Position numbers and translations under genes: made by a program
Notes under the pieces: generated by a model
Database searches by the model: none
Seen by the model: the letters and a program-made list of their open reading frames with translations, nothing else
What the model was told of the DNA's origin: nothing
Shown: positions 46,929-57,396 of the stretch, piece by piece
Layout: every line of letters starts with the position of its first letter
How positions within the stretch are numbered: the stretch's first letter is position 1
NCBI RefSeq assembly: GCF_037688875.1
Contig: NZ_JAWDIE010000001.1
Span: 124,001-188,000 of the forward strand
Direction of reading: 5' to 3'
DNA: 64,000 bases
Origin: Amphibiibacter pelophylacis
GTDB taxonomy: Bacteria; Pseudomonadota; Gammaproteobacteria; Burkholderiales; Burkholderiaceae_C

Positions 46929-48044
46929 TCAGTGGGGTGGGTCTGCGGCAAACAGCACGGACTTCGCCTGATCCGAGCCCAGCACGCAGGCCGCGCTGTG
47001 CGCGCAACCGGGCACCACGGTCAGAGGCTGGGGCGTCAGCGGCCGCAGCACCTGCCGGGTGTAGGCCTGGTAGCCCTGCGCGCGCTGCAGCCGGTAAGGC
47101 CCCTGGCGCTGCGCTTCGCAGCCGTGATCCAGCCGGGCGTCGGCGGTTCCGGGGCCTGGACCGCTGTCCAGCGATCCGGCCAGATAGGCGATGCTGGCGT
47201 GGCGGTATTGATCGCGCGGATCGCGTCCGGCCAGATGGTCCGGCAGGCCCGGCAGGCCCTCCAGCCCGTACTTCCAGTGGTTGAAGCGCGGGCAGGCCGC
47301 ATCGTCGCCCGAAACTTGGCCCGAAACATGGCCCAAGTCAGGCCGCCAGGCGTCGAAGTACAGCCAGCTCCCCGGCGAGGCGATCACCCAGCGCAGCGTC
47401 ACCCCGTCAGGCGCTTGGGCGGCCAGCGCGGCGTGACGCTGCAGCAGCTGCGCGCCCCCCGAAAATCCCACCAGCGTGATGCGGCGCAGGCTGGGCCACT
47501 GCCGCGCCAGATGGGCGACGAGTGCGTCCAGGGCCGCCAGCGATGAAATGCCGTGCGATGGAGGGATTCCGCCCAAGCTGCGCGATCCCGCCAGCCAGCC
47601 GCCGCAGCGCCACTGCGCGTCGCCCGACAGGGCTTCGGGCTCGCCCGGCGTGCGGCAGCGCGGCGCGTCTTGCGCGGTCACCGGAAAAATCGGCGCGACG
47701 ATCAGCGGCGGCTTCCCACCTGCAGCCTGAGCCGCCTTCGCGACCGCTGCCTGCACGATGCGCAGCGTGGCCTGCGCATCACGCGGATAGCCGTGGACGG
47801 CGATGAAGGCCTGGACGGGCACGGCTGCGGTCTGTGGGATGGTCTGTGCGGGAACAGCAGCGACATAAAAAGGCAGATCGCCCGCACCACCCGGCAGCGC
47901 CAGACGCTGAAGCTGCGCGGCGGGATCAGGCGGCTGAGCTGTGGGCGCGGCCGCCGCTACAGAGGTCGCAAATGAAGCCGCAACTGAGACCGCAACTGCG
48001 AACGCAGCCAGCGCCTTAAGCAGGGCGAGAGCAGTGCGGCGCAT
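46929..48044 (-). CDS. Secreted alpha/beta-hydrolase-like protein
   Basis: A 371-residue protein with an Ala-rich signal peptide (about 1-32). The nucleophile elbow GFSGGAQLLQRH (Ser about residue 196), preceded by WPSLRRITLV, and a late His in VPGCAHSAAC suggest a serine hydrolase fold. Six or more Cys (including CRTPGEPEALSGDAQWRCGG and the final CAHSAAC) point to periplasmic disulfides. The substrate is unknown; related proteins are annotated as alpha/beta hydrolases or esterases. It overlaps priA (ATGA) and is probably co-transcribed with it. Confidence 0.7.
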   Translation of the reverse strand: MRRTALALLKALAAFAVAVSVAASFATSVAAAAPTAQPPDPAAQLQRLALPGGAGDLPFYVAAVPAQTIPQTAAVPVQAFIAVHGYPRDAQATLRIVQAAVAKAAQAAGGKPPLIVAPIFPVTAQDAPRCRTPGEPEALSGDAQWRCGGWLAGSRSLGGIPPSHGISSLAALDALVAHLARQWPSLRRITLVGFSGGAQLLQRHAALAAQAPDGVTLRWVIASPGSWLYFDAWRPDLGHVSGQVSGDDAACPRFNHWKYGLEGLPGLPDHLAGRDPRDQYRHASIAYLAGSLDSGPGPGTADARLDHGCEAQRQGPYRLQRAQGYQAYTRQVLRPLTPQPLTVVPGCAHSAACVLGSDQAKSVLFAADPPH

Positions 48045-50185
48045 CAGATGCCCTGCGGATCAACATCCAGCGCCCAGCGCTGCACGCCCCTGTGCTGGGC
48101 TTTGAGCGCGACCAGGCGAGCGCGCCACTGCGCCAGCAGGTGCTGCAGCGCCTGGCGCGAGGCGCATTCCAGCAGCATCTGGCGCCGCTCCAGGTTGGCC
48201 ACGCGTGCCACCGGTGGCGCGATGGGCGGGTAGAGCGTGGGCGCGGGCTGGATGACGGCGGCGATCTCGCGCCCGGCCTCGCGGGCATCGCGCAGAAAAG
48301 CCTCCACCGCTTCGCCCTCGCGCCCTTCAGCGCGCAGCAGCGCCAGGTGCATGAAGGGCGGCAGCCCGGCGGCGCGGCGCTCGTCCAGCAGTGTGGCGGC
48401 GTGCGCGGCGTAATCGTGCGCGGCCAGCGCGGCAAAGAGCGGATGGCCGGGGTGGTGGGTCTGCAGCCACATTTCGGCGCGGGCCATGTGCGCGGCGTCG
48501 CGCCCGGCGCGTCCGGCGGCCTGCATCAGCAGCGCGAAGAGGCGCTCGGGCGCACGGAAATCGCCCGAGAACAGTCCGCCATCCGGGTTGATCGCCGCGA
48601 CCAGCGTGATGCGGCGGAAATCGTGGCCCTTGGCCACCATCTGCGTCCCGATCAGGATATCGACCTCGCCCGCGTGAACAGCGGCGAGCTGCTCGGCCAG
48701 GCTGCCCTGGCTGCGCGTGGTGTCGGCGTCGATGCGCAGCACGCGCGCCTGCGGCAGCGACTGCTGCACCTGCTCCTGCAGGCGCTCGGTGCCTCGGCCT
48801 ATGGGCTGGATGTCCTGGTCGCCGCAATCGGGGCAGGCACGCGGCACGCGCTCGGTGAAGCTGCAGTGGTGACAGCGCAGCGTGCGGTCGCCCAGGTGGA
48901 AGACGCGCCAGGCGCTGCAGTGCGGGCAGGCGCTTTTCCAGCCGCAGCTCACGCACTCCAGCACCGGCGCGTAGCCCCGGCGGTTGAGCAGCAGCAGGCT
49001 CTGCTCGCCGCGCTCCAGGCGGTCGGCCAGCGCAGCCTGCAGATCAGGGTGCAGCGCGGGCGGCGGCGTGCCCTGCGCGCGCGGCGGCAGGCGATCCATG
49101 TCCAGCACGCGCACGGCGGGCCAGGCGTCGCTGCCCACGCGCTGGCTCAGCGTGGCGCAGGCGTAGCGGCCGGTCTGCACCTGCTGCCAGGTCTCCAGCG
49201 ACGGCGTCGCCGAGCCCAGCACCACCGGCACGCGCCGCAGGTGGCCCCAGACCACGGCCAGATCGCGCGCCGAATAGCGGGCGCCGTCCTGCTGCTTGTA
49301 GGACGGGTCGTGCTCTTCATCCACGATGATCAGCCCGACTTCCGGCAGCGAGGCCAGTACCGCCAGCCGCGTGCCCAGCAGCACGCGGGCGTGGCCGCTG
49401 TGCGCACGCCACCAGTGCGCGGCACGCTGCGCCGGGGTCATCGCGCTGTGCTGGCTGGCGACCTGGTGCGCGCCAAAGCGCGCCTCGAAGCGGGCGAGCA
49501 GCTGCGGTGTCAGGTTGATCTCCGGCACCAGCACCAGCACCTGCTGGCCCCGATCCAGCACGGCCTGGCTGGCCTGCAGATAAACCTCGGTCTTGCCGCT
49601 GCCCGTCACGCCAAACAGCAGCAGCGGGCGCGGCGCGGGGCTGTCGGCGCTGGCGTCAAGGGGTTGGAGGACGGCAGCGAGCGCTTCGTGCTGCTCGGGC
49701 GTCAGGGTGCGCGGCGCTTCAAGCTGTGCGGGCTTGGGCGCCGCGCCGGTTTTGGCCTGCCAGCGCTGCACGCGCCGGGCGATGGCGTCCACGGCGTCCT
49801 GGCGCATCTGCGGGGGCAACGCCAGGCTGGCGATTTCGCCCTGGCTGCGCTGGTAGTAGCGCGCCGCAAACGCCACGCGCTGGCACCAGTCCGCCGTCAT
49901 GGGGGGCACGGGCAGCACGGCGGCGATGTCGCGCAGCACGACGCTGGCGTCGGCAGGGGTGTCCTGGCGCTCCCAGACCACGCCGCTGACCTCGCGCGCG
50001 CCCAACGGCACGCGCACGAGCTGGCCGGGCTGCAGTTCGGCTGCGCCCCGGTAACTAAGCACTGAGGCGCCATCGCCACCCAGCGCGATGTGCGCGGGCA
50101 GGTCCACCGCCACGCCCCAGCACGCCAGCTTGCCGTCCGAATCGGAAGCGCTGTCGCCAAAACCGGGGCTAAGTGGCTGATTCAT
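48044..50185 (-). CDS. priA: Primosomal replication restart helicase PriA
   Basis: A 713-residue SF2 helicase. Walker A is FGVTGSGKTEVYLQ, DEEH appears in IIVDEEHDPSYKQQDGARYSARD, and the Cys-rich zinc insertion runs CVSCGWKSACPHCSAWRVFHLGDRTLRCHHCSFTERVPRACPDCG. It reloads the replisome at stalled forks. The start ATG 50185 gives MNQPLSPGFGDS. An AT-rich, DnaA-box-bearing gap lies upstream. Confidence 0.95.
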   Translation of the reverse strand: MNQPLSPGFGDSASDSDGKLACWGVAVDLPAHIALGGDGASVLSYRGAAELQPGQLVRVPLGAREVSGVVWERQDTPADASVVLRDIAAVLPVPPMTADWCQRVAFAARYYQRSQGEIASLALPPQMRQDAVDAIARRVQRWQAKTGAAPKPAQLEAPRTLTPEQHEALAAVLQPLDASADSPAPRPLLLFGVTGSGKTEVYLQASQAVLDRGQQVLVLVPEINLTPQLLARFEARFGAHQVASQHSAMTPAQRAAHWWRAHSGHARVLLGTRLAVLASLPEVGLIIVDEEHDPSYKQQDGARYSARDLAVVWGHLRRVPVVLGSATPSLETWQQVQTGRYACATLSQRVGSDAWPAVRVLDMDRLPPRAQGTPPPALHPDLQAALADRLERGEQSLLLLNRRGYAPVLECVSCGWKSACPHCSAWRVFHLGDRTLRCHHCSFTERVPRACPDCGDQDIQPIGRGTERLQEQVQQSLPQARVLRIDADTTRSQGSLAEQLAAVHAGEVDILIGTQMVAKGHDFRRITLVAAINPDGGLFSGDFRAPERLFALLMQAAGRAGRDAAHMARAEMWLQTHHPGHPLFAALAAHDYAAHAATLLDERRAAGLPPFMHLALLRAEGREGEAVEAFLRDAREAGREIAAVIQPAPTLYPPIAPPVARVANLERRQMLLECASRQALQHLLAQWRARLVALKAQHRGVQRWALDVDPQGI

Positions 50186-50527
50186 GGGGCTGTCGCCGCG
50201 TCTTGCACAGGGGGTGTGGATAAGTGTGTGAGCAATCGGGGGAACTGGGGGGAATGTCTGTTGACGGGGTGTGTATAACTTGGCTTAGCAAAAGTTCACA
50301 AATCTGTCAAAATTTTATTTTTCTTTTTATAAACAATGGCTTGCTGATTAGACTGCATCTGGCTTGATCGCTTTGTGACCCAAGCTGCTGACGGCGTGGT
50401 GAGCGAAGAATATTGGGGATAAACCGCAGCCATCAAGCACAAAATCACGCCAAAAACCGCAGTTGCGGGCCAGTCGGCACAAAAACGACAGACGCCAGCC
50501 CCGGCGCATCAGCGCGCGGCGGCTGTG
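50186..50527. other. 342-base non-coding gap with AT-rich core and DnaA-box-like sequences
   Basis: TGTGGATAA (50215-50223, perfect DnaA box in inverse), TGTGTATAA (50270-50278, one mismatch) and TGGGGATAA (50414-50422, one mismatch) lie in the same orientation around an AT-rich stretch (50300-50340). A TTGACA with AT-rich upstream and TAAGCC 17 bases later could be the priA promoter. No ORF is seen. Confidence 0.6.
50284..50310 (-). promoter_or_regulatory. Candidate priA promoter with AT-rich upstream element
   Basis: On the minus strand TTGACA (50310-50305) is perfect -35; TAAGCC follows after about 17 bases with TG one base ahead (extended -10). The bases just upstream are a long A/T tract like an UP element. 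A DnaA-box-like TTATACACC lies a few bases downstream. The -10 is weak, so this is tentative. Confidence 0.4.
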
Positions 50528-51613
50528 TTATCGCAGGGTGCGCGAGTGGCTGTGGACGGCGTGGACCAGCGCCTGCACCGACTCAATCGGCGTGTGCTGG
50601 TTGATGCCGTGGCCGAGGTTGAAAATATGCCCGTCCCAGCCCCCGTCGGCGCGCTGCGGGCGGCCAAAATCGTCCAGCGCCTGGCGCGCGTGCGCGGCCA
50701 CGGTGTCCGGCGCGGCAAAGAGCGTCATCGGGTCCAGATTGCCCTGCAGCGCCACCTGCTGGCCGACGCGCGCCCGCGCCTGGCCCAGGTGCACCGTCCA
50801 GTCCACGCCCAGCACGTCGGCGCCGATGTCCGCCAGCGCTTCCAGCCACAGCCCGCCGCCTTTGGTGAAGACGATGACGGGAATGCGCTGGCCCTGCGCA
50901 TCGGTGCGCTTCAGGCCCTGCACCACCTGGCGCAGGTAGGGCAGCGAAAATTCGTGGAAAGCGCGGTGCGACAGCACGCCGCCCCAGCTGTCAAACACCA
51001 TCAGCGCCTGCGCGCCCGCATCGACCTGCGCGTTCAGGTAGGCGGTGACGGCGCGGGCGTTGGTGTCCAGCACGCGGTGCATCAGGTCGGGCCGCTGCAG
51101 CATCAGCGTCTTGACGGCGCGGTAATCGTCGCTGCCACCGCCTTCGACCATGTAGCAGGCCAGCGTCCAGGGGCTCCCCGAGAAGCCGATCAGCGGCACG
51201 CGCCCGTTCAGCGCCTTGCGGATGCTGGTGACGGCGTCAAACACATAGCGCAGCTTGTCCATGTCGGGTACGGCCAGCGCGGCCACATCGGACTCGGTGC
51301 GCACGGTGCGGGCAAAGCGCGGGCCTTCGCCCACGGCGAAGCTCAGGCCCAGGCCCATGGCGTCGGGCACGGTCAGGATGTCGGAGAACAGGATGGCCGC
51401 ATCCAGCGGAAAGCGCTCCAGCGGCTGCAGCGTGACCTCGGTGGCGTAATCCACGTTCGTGGCCAAACCCATGAAACTGCCGGCTTTTGAGCGCGTGTCG
51501 CGGTACTCCGGCAGGTATCGCCCTGCCTGGCGCATCAGCCAGACCGGCGTGTGGGTGGTGGGCTGGCGCAGACAGGCGCGCAGAAACTGGTCGTTGATCA
51601 GAGGGGTGAGCAT
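50528..51613 (-). CDS. hemE: Uroporphyrinogen decarboxylase
   Basis: A 361-residue enzyme with the N-terminal signature LRQPTTHTPVWLMRQAGRYLPEYR and middle GFSGSPWTLACYMVEG and IVFTKGGG. It decarboxylates uroporphyrinogen III to coproporphyrinogen III; uroporphyrinogen III is also the branch-point to the B12 genes at 56 kb. Start ATG 51613; the longer frame contains a TA remnant, not hemE. Confidence 0.97.
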   Translation of the reverse strand: MLTPLINDQFLRACLRQPTTHTPVWLMRQAGRYLPEYRDTRSKAGSFMGLATNVDYATEVTLQPLERFPLDAAILFSDILTVPDAMGLGLSFAVGEGPRFARTVRTESDVAALAVPDMDKLRYVFDAVTSIRKALNGRVPLIGFSGSPWTLACYMVEGGGSDDYRAVKTLMLQRPDLMHRVLDTNARAVTAYLNAQVDAGAQALMVFDSWGGVLSHRAFHEFSLPYLRQVVQGLKRTDAQGQRIPVIVFTKGGGLWLEALADIGADVLGVDWTVHLGQARARVGQQVALQGNLDPMTLFAAPDTVAAHARQALDDFGRPQRADGGWDGHIFNLGHGINQHTPIESVQALVHAVHSHSRTLR

Positions 51614-51726
51614 GGGGGGATTATCGCTGCTGGCGGCGGTGTGCTGGGCCACTGCTGGGCGCCGTGTAGGACGCGCAGCAGCTCGATGCGGGGGCCGTTG
51701 ATGCGGTAGGTCACACTGCGGCTTGG
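51598..51726 (-). pseudogene. C-terminal remnant of a ParE/RelE-family toxin upstream of hemE
   Basis: In the frame reading across the hemE start, the minus strand encodes SVTYRINGPRIELLRVLHGA followed by QQWP, which is the classical C-terminal strand pair of ParE toxins. Upstream a TGA ends the frame at about 51730, so only about 30 codons survive. The end overlaps the hemE start. No antitoxin partner is visible beside it. Confidence 0.6.
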
Positions 51727-51769
51727 AGATCAGTCCAGCAAAATACGTCTTTGACGTACAATTCACATT

Positions 51770-51972
51770 ATGTACACCATCGCAGAAACGCCTTCCTTCG
51801 CAGAAGATGCCAAGGCTCTCTGGGCAGAAGAGGAGCGCGCCGCATTCTGCGTCTGGCTGGCTGGCAACCCTGAGGCCGGGGATGTGATTCCTGGTAGCGG
51901 TGGCTGCCGTAAGGTACGCTGGTCCCGGGCCATATTCTCAAATCCATTCGTGAGGCCCTTGAAAATGACTGA
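51770..51972 (+). pseudogene. RelE/HigB-type toxin with internal deletion
   Basis: The N-terminal half reads MYTIAETPSFAEDAKALW, then GNPEAGDVIPGSGGCRKVRWSR, as in RelE-like toxins of HTH-antitoxin pairs. Directly after it the expected centre (about 43 codons with the VRVIYF and YAK-type strands) is missing and, in a shifted frame, the toxin's terminal helix HILKSIREALEND and stop remain at 51931-51972. The deletion joins the toxin N-terminus in frame to the antitoxin, making a 166-codon open frame. The toxin should be dead. Confidence 0.75.
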
Positions 51973-52270
51973 TCAGCGCTCAAGCACCGACAGCATGACC
52001 GGAGAAGAGCTGGGGCTCAAGCTCCTGCAGTCTGTTCGGCAGATGAAAGCAGGCCAGACCGCCCGAGTGACCCGGGTTGCGCCCAATGAGGTGGCGGATG
52101 CCCGCCAGCAGACCGGGTTGACTCAGGCCCAGTTCGCCCAGGCTTTGTGCATTTCCAGGCGGACATTGCAGGAGTGGGAGCAGGGCCGTCGCGCGCCTTC
52201 GGGGGCCGCGCAGGCCCTGATCCGCATCGCGCGCAAACACCCTGAAGTGCTGCTGGAAACGCTGGCCTGA
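51965..52270 (+). CDS. HTH antitoxin of a decayed RelE/HigB-type pair
   Basis: A 101-residue protein with a Cro/C1-type HTH: NEVADARQQTGLTQAQFAQALCISRRTLQEWEQGRRAPSGAAQALIRIA. It starts at ATG 51965, overlapping the dead toxin's stop by eight bases. COG2944-type antitoxins repress their operon and neutralise the toxin. The toxin being deleted, it is an orphan that could still bind DNA or cross-protect. Confidence 0.85.
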   Translation: MTDQRSSTDSMTGEELGLKLLQSVRQMKAGQTARVTRVAPNEVADARQQTGLTQAQFAQALCISRRTLQEWEQGRRAPSGAAQALIRIARKHPEVLLETLA

Positions 52271-52304
52271 TGCGGACCAGCTCTCCGCTTGACGCCCCCA
52301 TCCT

Positions 52305-54347
<2,043 letters not shown>

Positions 54348-54442
54348 GGCGGTCCTTGTGTCGGCGGGCCGCAGCGTCCGGGCCCGGGGGTCTGAAGCAG
54401 GCACGCAGCATGCCACAGGCCCTGGTTGCCCGGGGGCCGGGT

Positions 54443-55627
54443 TTACACCCGCTCGAAAATCGCCGCGATCCCCTGGCCACCCCCGATGCACATGGTGACC
54501 AGGGCGTAGCGGCCCTGGATGCGCTGCAGTTCGTACAGCGCTTTCACGGTGATCAGCGCACCCGTCGCCCCGATGGGGTGACCCAGCGAAATGCCCGAGC
54601 CATTGGGGTTGACGCGGGCCGGGTCCATACCCAGCTCGCGCGTCACGGCCAGCGCCTGCGCGGCAAAAGCCTCGTTGGCTTCGATGACATCCATGTCCGC
54701 CATCGTCAGTCCGGCGCGCGCCAGAGCCGCACGGCTGGCGGGTACAGGTCCAAGACCCATAACCAGCGGATCCAGCCCCGCATGGGCGTAGGCCACCAGG
54801 CGCGCCATCGGCTGCAGGCCGCGCGTGCGGGCCGTGGCCGCATCCATCAGGACCATCGCCGCTGCGGCGTCGTTCAGGCTGGAGGCGTTGCCCGCCGTGA
54901 CGGTGCCGTTCTCTTTGGTGAACACCGGTTTCAGTTTGGCGAAATCGTCGGCTTTGCTGTCGATGCGCACGTTTTCGTCGGTGTCGAACACCGTCTCGCC
55001 TTTGCGCGATTTCAGGGTGATGGGCAGGATCTGGTCCTTGAAGCGACCGGCAGCGATCGCGGCCTGCGCGCGCTGGTGGCTTTGCAGCGCCAGCGCATCC
55101 TGGTCCTCACGGCTGATCTGGCACTGGCGCGCCACGTTCTCGGCGGTGACGCCCATGTGGATGACGTTGAAGGGGTCGTGCAGCGCGCCGACCATCATGT
55201 CGACCAGCGCGGTGTCGCCCATGCGCGCGCCCCAGCGCATGTTGAGGCTGGCGTAGGGCGCGCGGCTCATGCTCTCGGCGCCGCCCGCGATGGCGACGTC
55301 GCAGTCGCCCAGCATGACGGACTGCGCCGCCGAAATCACCGCCTGCAGGCCCGACCCGCACAGGCGGTTGACGTTGAAGGCGGGCACTTCCTGCGCGCAA
55401 CCGCCCTGGACGGCGGCGACGCGCGACAGATACATGTCCCTGGGCTCGGTGTTGATGACATGGCCGAAGACCACATGGCCGACCTCGCTGCCCGCGGTGC
55501 TGGCGCGCTGCAGGGCTTCGCGCACGACGCGCGCCCCCAGTTCGGACGGAGGCATGTCTTTCAGGCTGCCGCCATAGCTGCCTATGGGGGTGCGTACGGC
55601 GCTGGCAATAACGACTTCTCGGCTCAT
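54443..55627 (-). CDS. Acetyl-CoA acetyltransferase (thiolase)
   Basis: A 394-residue thiolase: active-site Cys in NRLCGSGLQAV (about residue 90), GGAESMS, GNASSLNDAAAA, NEAFAAQ, GHPIGATGA and the second Cys in TMCIGGGQGIA. It condenses or splits acetoacetyl-CoA, as PhaA or BktB do in PHB synthesis; BktB would accept longer acyl groups. No phaB or phaC is nearby, so PhaA or general degradation are both possible. Divergent from the cobalamin leader. Confidence 0.92.
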   Translation of the reverse strand: MSREVVIASAVRTPIGSYGGSLKDMPPSELGARVVREALQRASTAGSEVGHVVFGHVINTEPRDMYLSRVAAVQGGCAQEVPAFNVNRLCGSGLQAVISAAQSVMLGDCDVAIAGGAESMSRAPYASLNMRWGARMGDTALVDMMVGALHDPFNVIHMGVTAENVARQCQISREDQDALALQSHQRAQAAIAAGRFKDQILPITLKSRKGETVFDTDENVRIDSKADDFAKLKPVFTKENGTVTAGNASSLNDAAAAMVLMDAATARTRGLQPMARLVAYAHAGLDPLVMGLGPVPASRAALARAGLTMADMDVIEANEAFAAQALAVTRELGMDPARVNPNGSGISLGHPIGATGALITVKALYELQRIQGRYALVTMCIGGGQGIAAIFERV

Positions 55628-55754
55628 GTCTGTCTCCGGTTTTGGGTGTGTTCACAGTGTGTTCGTCGCATCTGACAGCGTGATGACGGCACAGTCACCA
55701 GGGACAAACCCGGGCTGCCCGGCAGCGGCTGTTACACTTCTTTGCATTGGTGCT

Positions 55755-55975
55755 GCCTGCCCGCTGCTGCGGTGCAGGCGTTAAACGGGAACCAGCAGGG
55801 GCGCTTTGCCGCCCTGATCTGGGCTGTCTCCGCAACGGTAGGCCAGTGCGCGCGGGGTGCCGCGCGCCGCTGCAATCAACAGCCACTGGAGCTTCGGCTC
55901 CGGGAAGGCGATTGCGACGGGTCCAGACGCATTTTCTGGACCACGGCGAGCCCGGATACCGGCCAGTAAGGGGTG
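55755..55975 (+). promoter_or_regulatory. Cobalamin riboswitch
   Basis: The leader holds, in order, GGTGCAGGCG, GGGAA, then CTGTCTCCGCAACGGTA, the B12-box-like AGCCACTGG..CTCCGGGAAGGCG and, at the end, CCCGGATACCGGCC. This sequence of elements is the class signature. It would repress the cob genes when adenosylcobalamin is abundant. It ends about 75 bases before the first cob ATG. Confidence 0.9.
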
Positions 55976-56049
55976 AACTGCGGCAACGCGGCCACCTGTC
56001 GGCCGCTGCTGCTTCGGTGAAGGGCGCACGGCGCTATCTGGATCCCGGC

Positions 56050-57396
56050 ATGTTGGCCCCTTCTGTTTCCTGCCCCGCTCTGCTGGTGGCAGCTCCTGCT
56101 TCCGGGCAGGGAAAAACCACTTTGACCGCCGCTCTGGCGCGGCTGGCCTCGCGGCGCGGCCTGCGGGTGCGGGTCTTCAAATGTGGCCCCGATTTTCTCG
56201 ACCCCCAGTGGCTGGCTCTGGCCAGTGGCCACCCGGTTCATAACGTCGATCTGTGGATGACGGGCGAGCCGGATGTGCGCCAGCGCCTGTACGCCGCCGC
56301 GCAGCAGTCCGACCTGATCCTGGTGGAAGGCGTGATGGGCCTTTTTGACGGCCAACCCAGCGCCGCCGATCTGGCGCAGCGCTGGGGCCTGCCCGTGCTG
56401 GCGGTGATGGACGCCAGCGCCACGTCGGACACCCTGGCCGCGCTGGCTTACGGCCTGCGCCACTACCGCCCCGGCCTGCCATGGGCGGGCGTGCTGGCCA
56501 ACCGCGTGGGCAGCGCGCGCCACGGCGAAATGGTGGCGCAGTCGCTGGGCGAGGGCTTTCTGGGCGCCGTGCTGCGCGACGCAGGCCCGCCCCTGCCCGA
56601 GCGCCATCTGGGCCTCTTGCAAGCGGCTGAGCTGCCTGACGCGCTGTCCCGCCTGGACGCCTGGGCCGATGCGCTGGAGGCCACGCCGCTGGGCCAGTTC
56701 TCGGCGGTGGACTGGCAGCGGTATGCGGTGGATTTCCCCGCGCCAGAATCTTCGGGCGAGCCTTCTGACGATGCCGCCTTGCGCCCGCTGGCCGGCCGGC
56801 GCGTGGCCGTTGCCCGCGACGCGGCGTTCAGCTTCATCTACCCGGCCAACCTGGAGACGCTCACCCAGCTTGGCGCCACGCTGGCGTTTTTCTCGCCGCT
56901 GGCGGATGACCCCGTGCCGCCCGCCGACGCCGTCTGGCTGCCGGGCGGTTACCCCGAACTGCACGCGGCTGCGCTGTCCGCCGCCACGCGCTGTGCCCAG
57001 AGCCTGCGCGACCACGTAGACGCCGGTCGGCCGCTGTGGGCCGAGTGCGGCGGCATGATGCCGCTCTTTGACACCCTGATCGACAAGGCGGGCCAGAGCC
57101 ACGCCCTGTGGGGCCTGCTGCCCGGTGCGGTGATGATGCAGGCGCGCCTGGCGGCGCTGGGGCCGCAGCAGTGGTCGCCGGACGGCCGGGTGGCGCCGCT
57201 GCGCGGTCACACCTTCCACTACTCGCGCTGCGAGACAGCGCTGCCGCCGCTGGATCACGCGCAGGCGATGCGCGGGGGCCTGGCGTCTCCGGGCGAAGCG
57301 GTTTATGGCCGCCAGCGCCTGCGCGCCAGCTATTTTCACGCCTGGATGCCGTCGTCGCCCGAAGCGGTGGCGCTGCTGCTGGGGGTGCAGGCATGA
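56050..57396 (+). CDS. cobB: Cobyrinate a,c-diamide synthase
   Basis: A 448-residue ATP/glutamine amidotransferase. N-terminal P-loop APASGQGKTT (about residues 14-23) and PDFLDPQW, and the C-terminal GATase lobe LPGGYPELHAA with catalytic Cys in LWAECGGMM. It amidates cobyrinate side chains a and c. Start ATG 56050 is the first codon with family sequence (MLAPSVSCPALLVAAP). First structural gene after the riboswitch. Confidence 0.94.
   Translation: MLAPSVSCPALLVAAPASGQGKTTLTAALARLASRRGLRVRVFKCGPDFLDPQWLALASGHPVHNVDLWMTGEPDVRQRLYAAAQQSDLILVEGVMGLFDGQPSAADLAQRWGLPVLAVMDASATSDTLAALAYGLRHYRPGLPWAGVLANRVGSARHGEMVAQSLGEGFLGAVLRDAGPPLPERHLGLLQAAELPDALSRLDAWADALEATPLGQFSAVDWQRYAVDFPAPESSGEPSDDAALRPLAGRRVAVARDAAFSFIYPANLETLTQLGATLAFFSPLADDPVPPADAVWLPGGYPELHAAALSAATRCAQSLRDHVDAGRPLWAECGGMMPLFDTLIDKAGQSHALWGLLPGAVMMQARLAALGPQQWSPDGRVAPLRGHTFHYSRCETALPPLDHAQAMRGGLASPGEAVYGRQRLRASYFHAWMPSSPEAVALLLGVQA

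Noticed and set aside
51614..51766. Extended N-terminus for hemE from 51766
   Set aside because: HemE similarity begins at MLTPLIND (51613); the added part is the TA remnant region in another frame.
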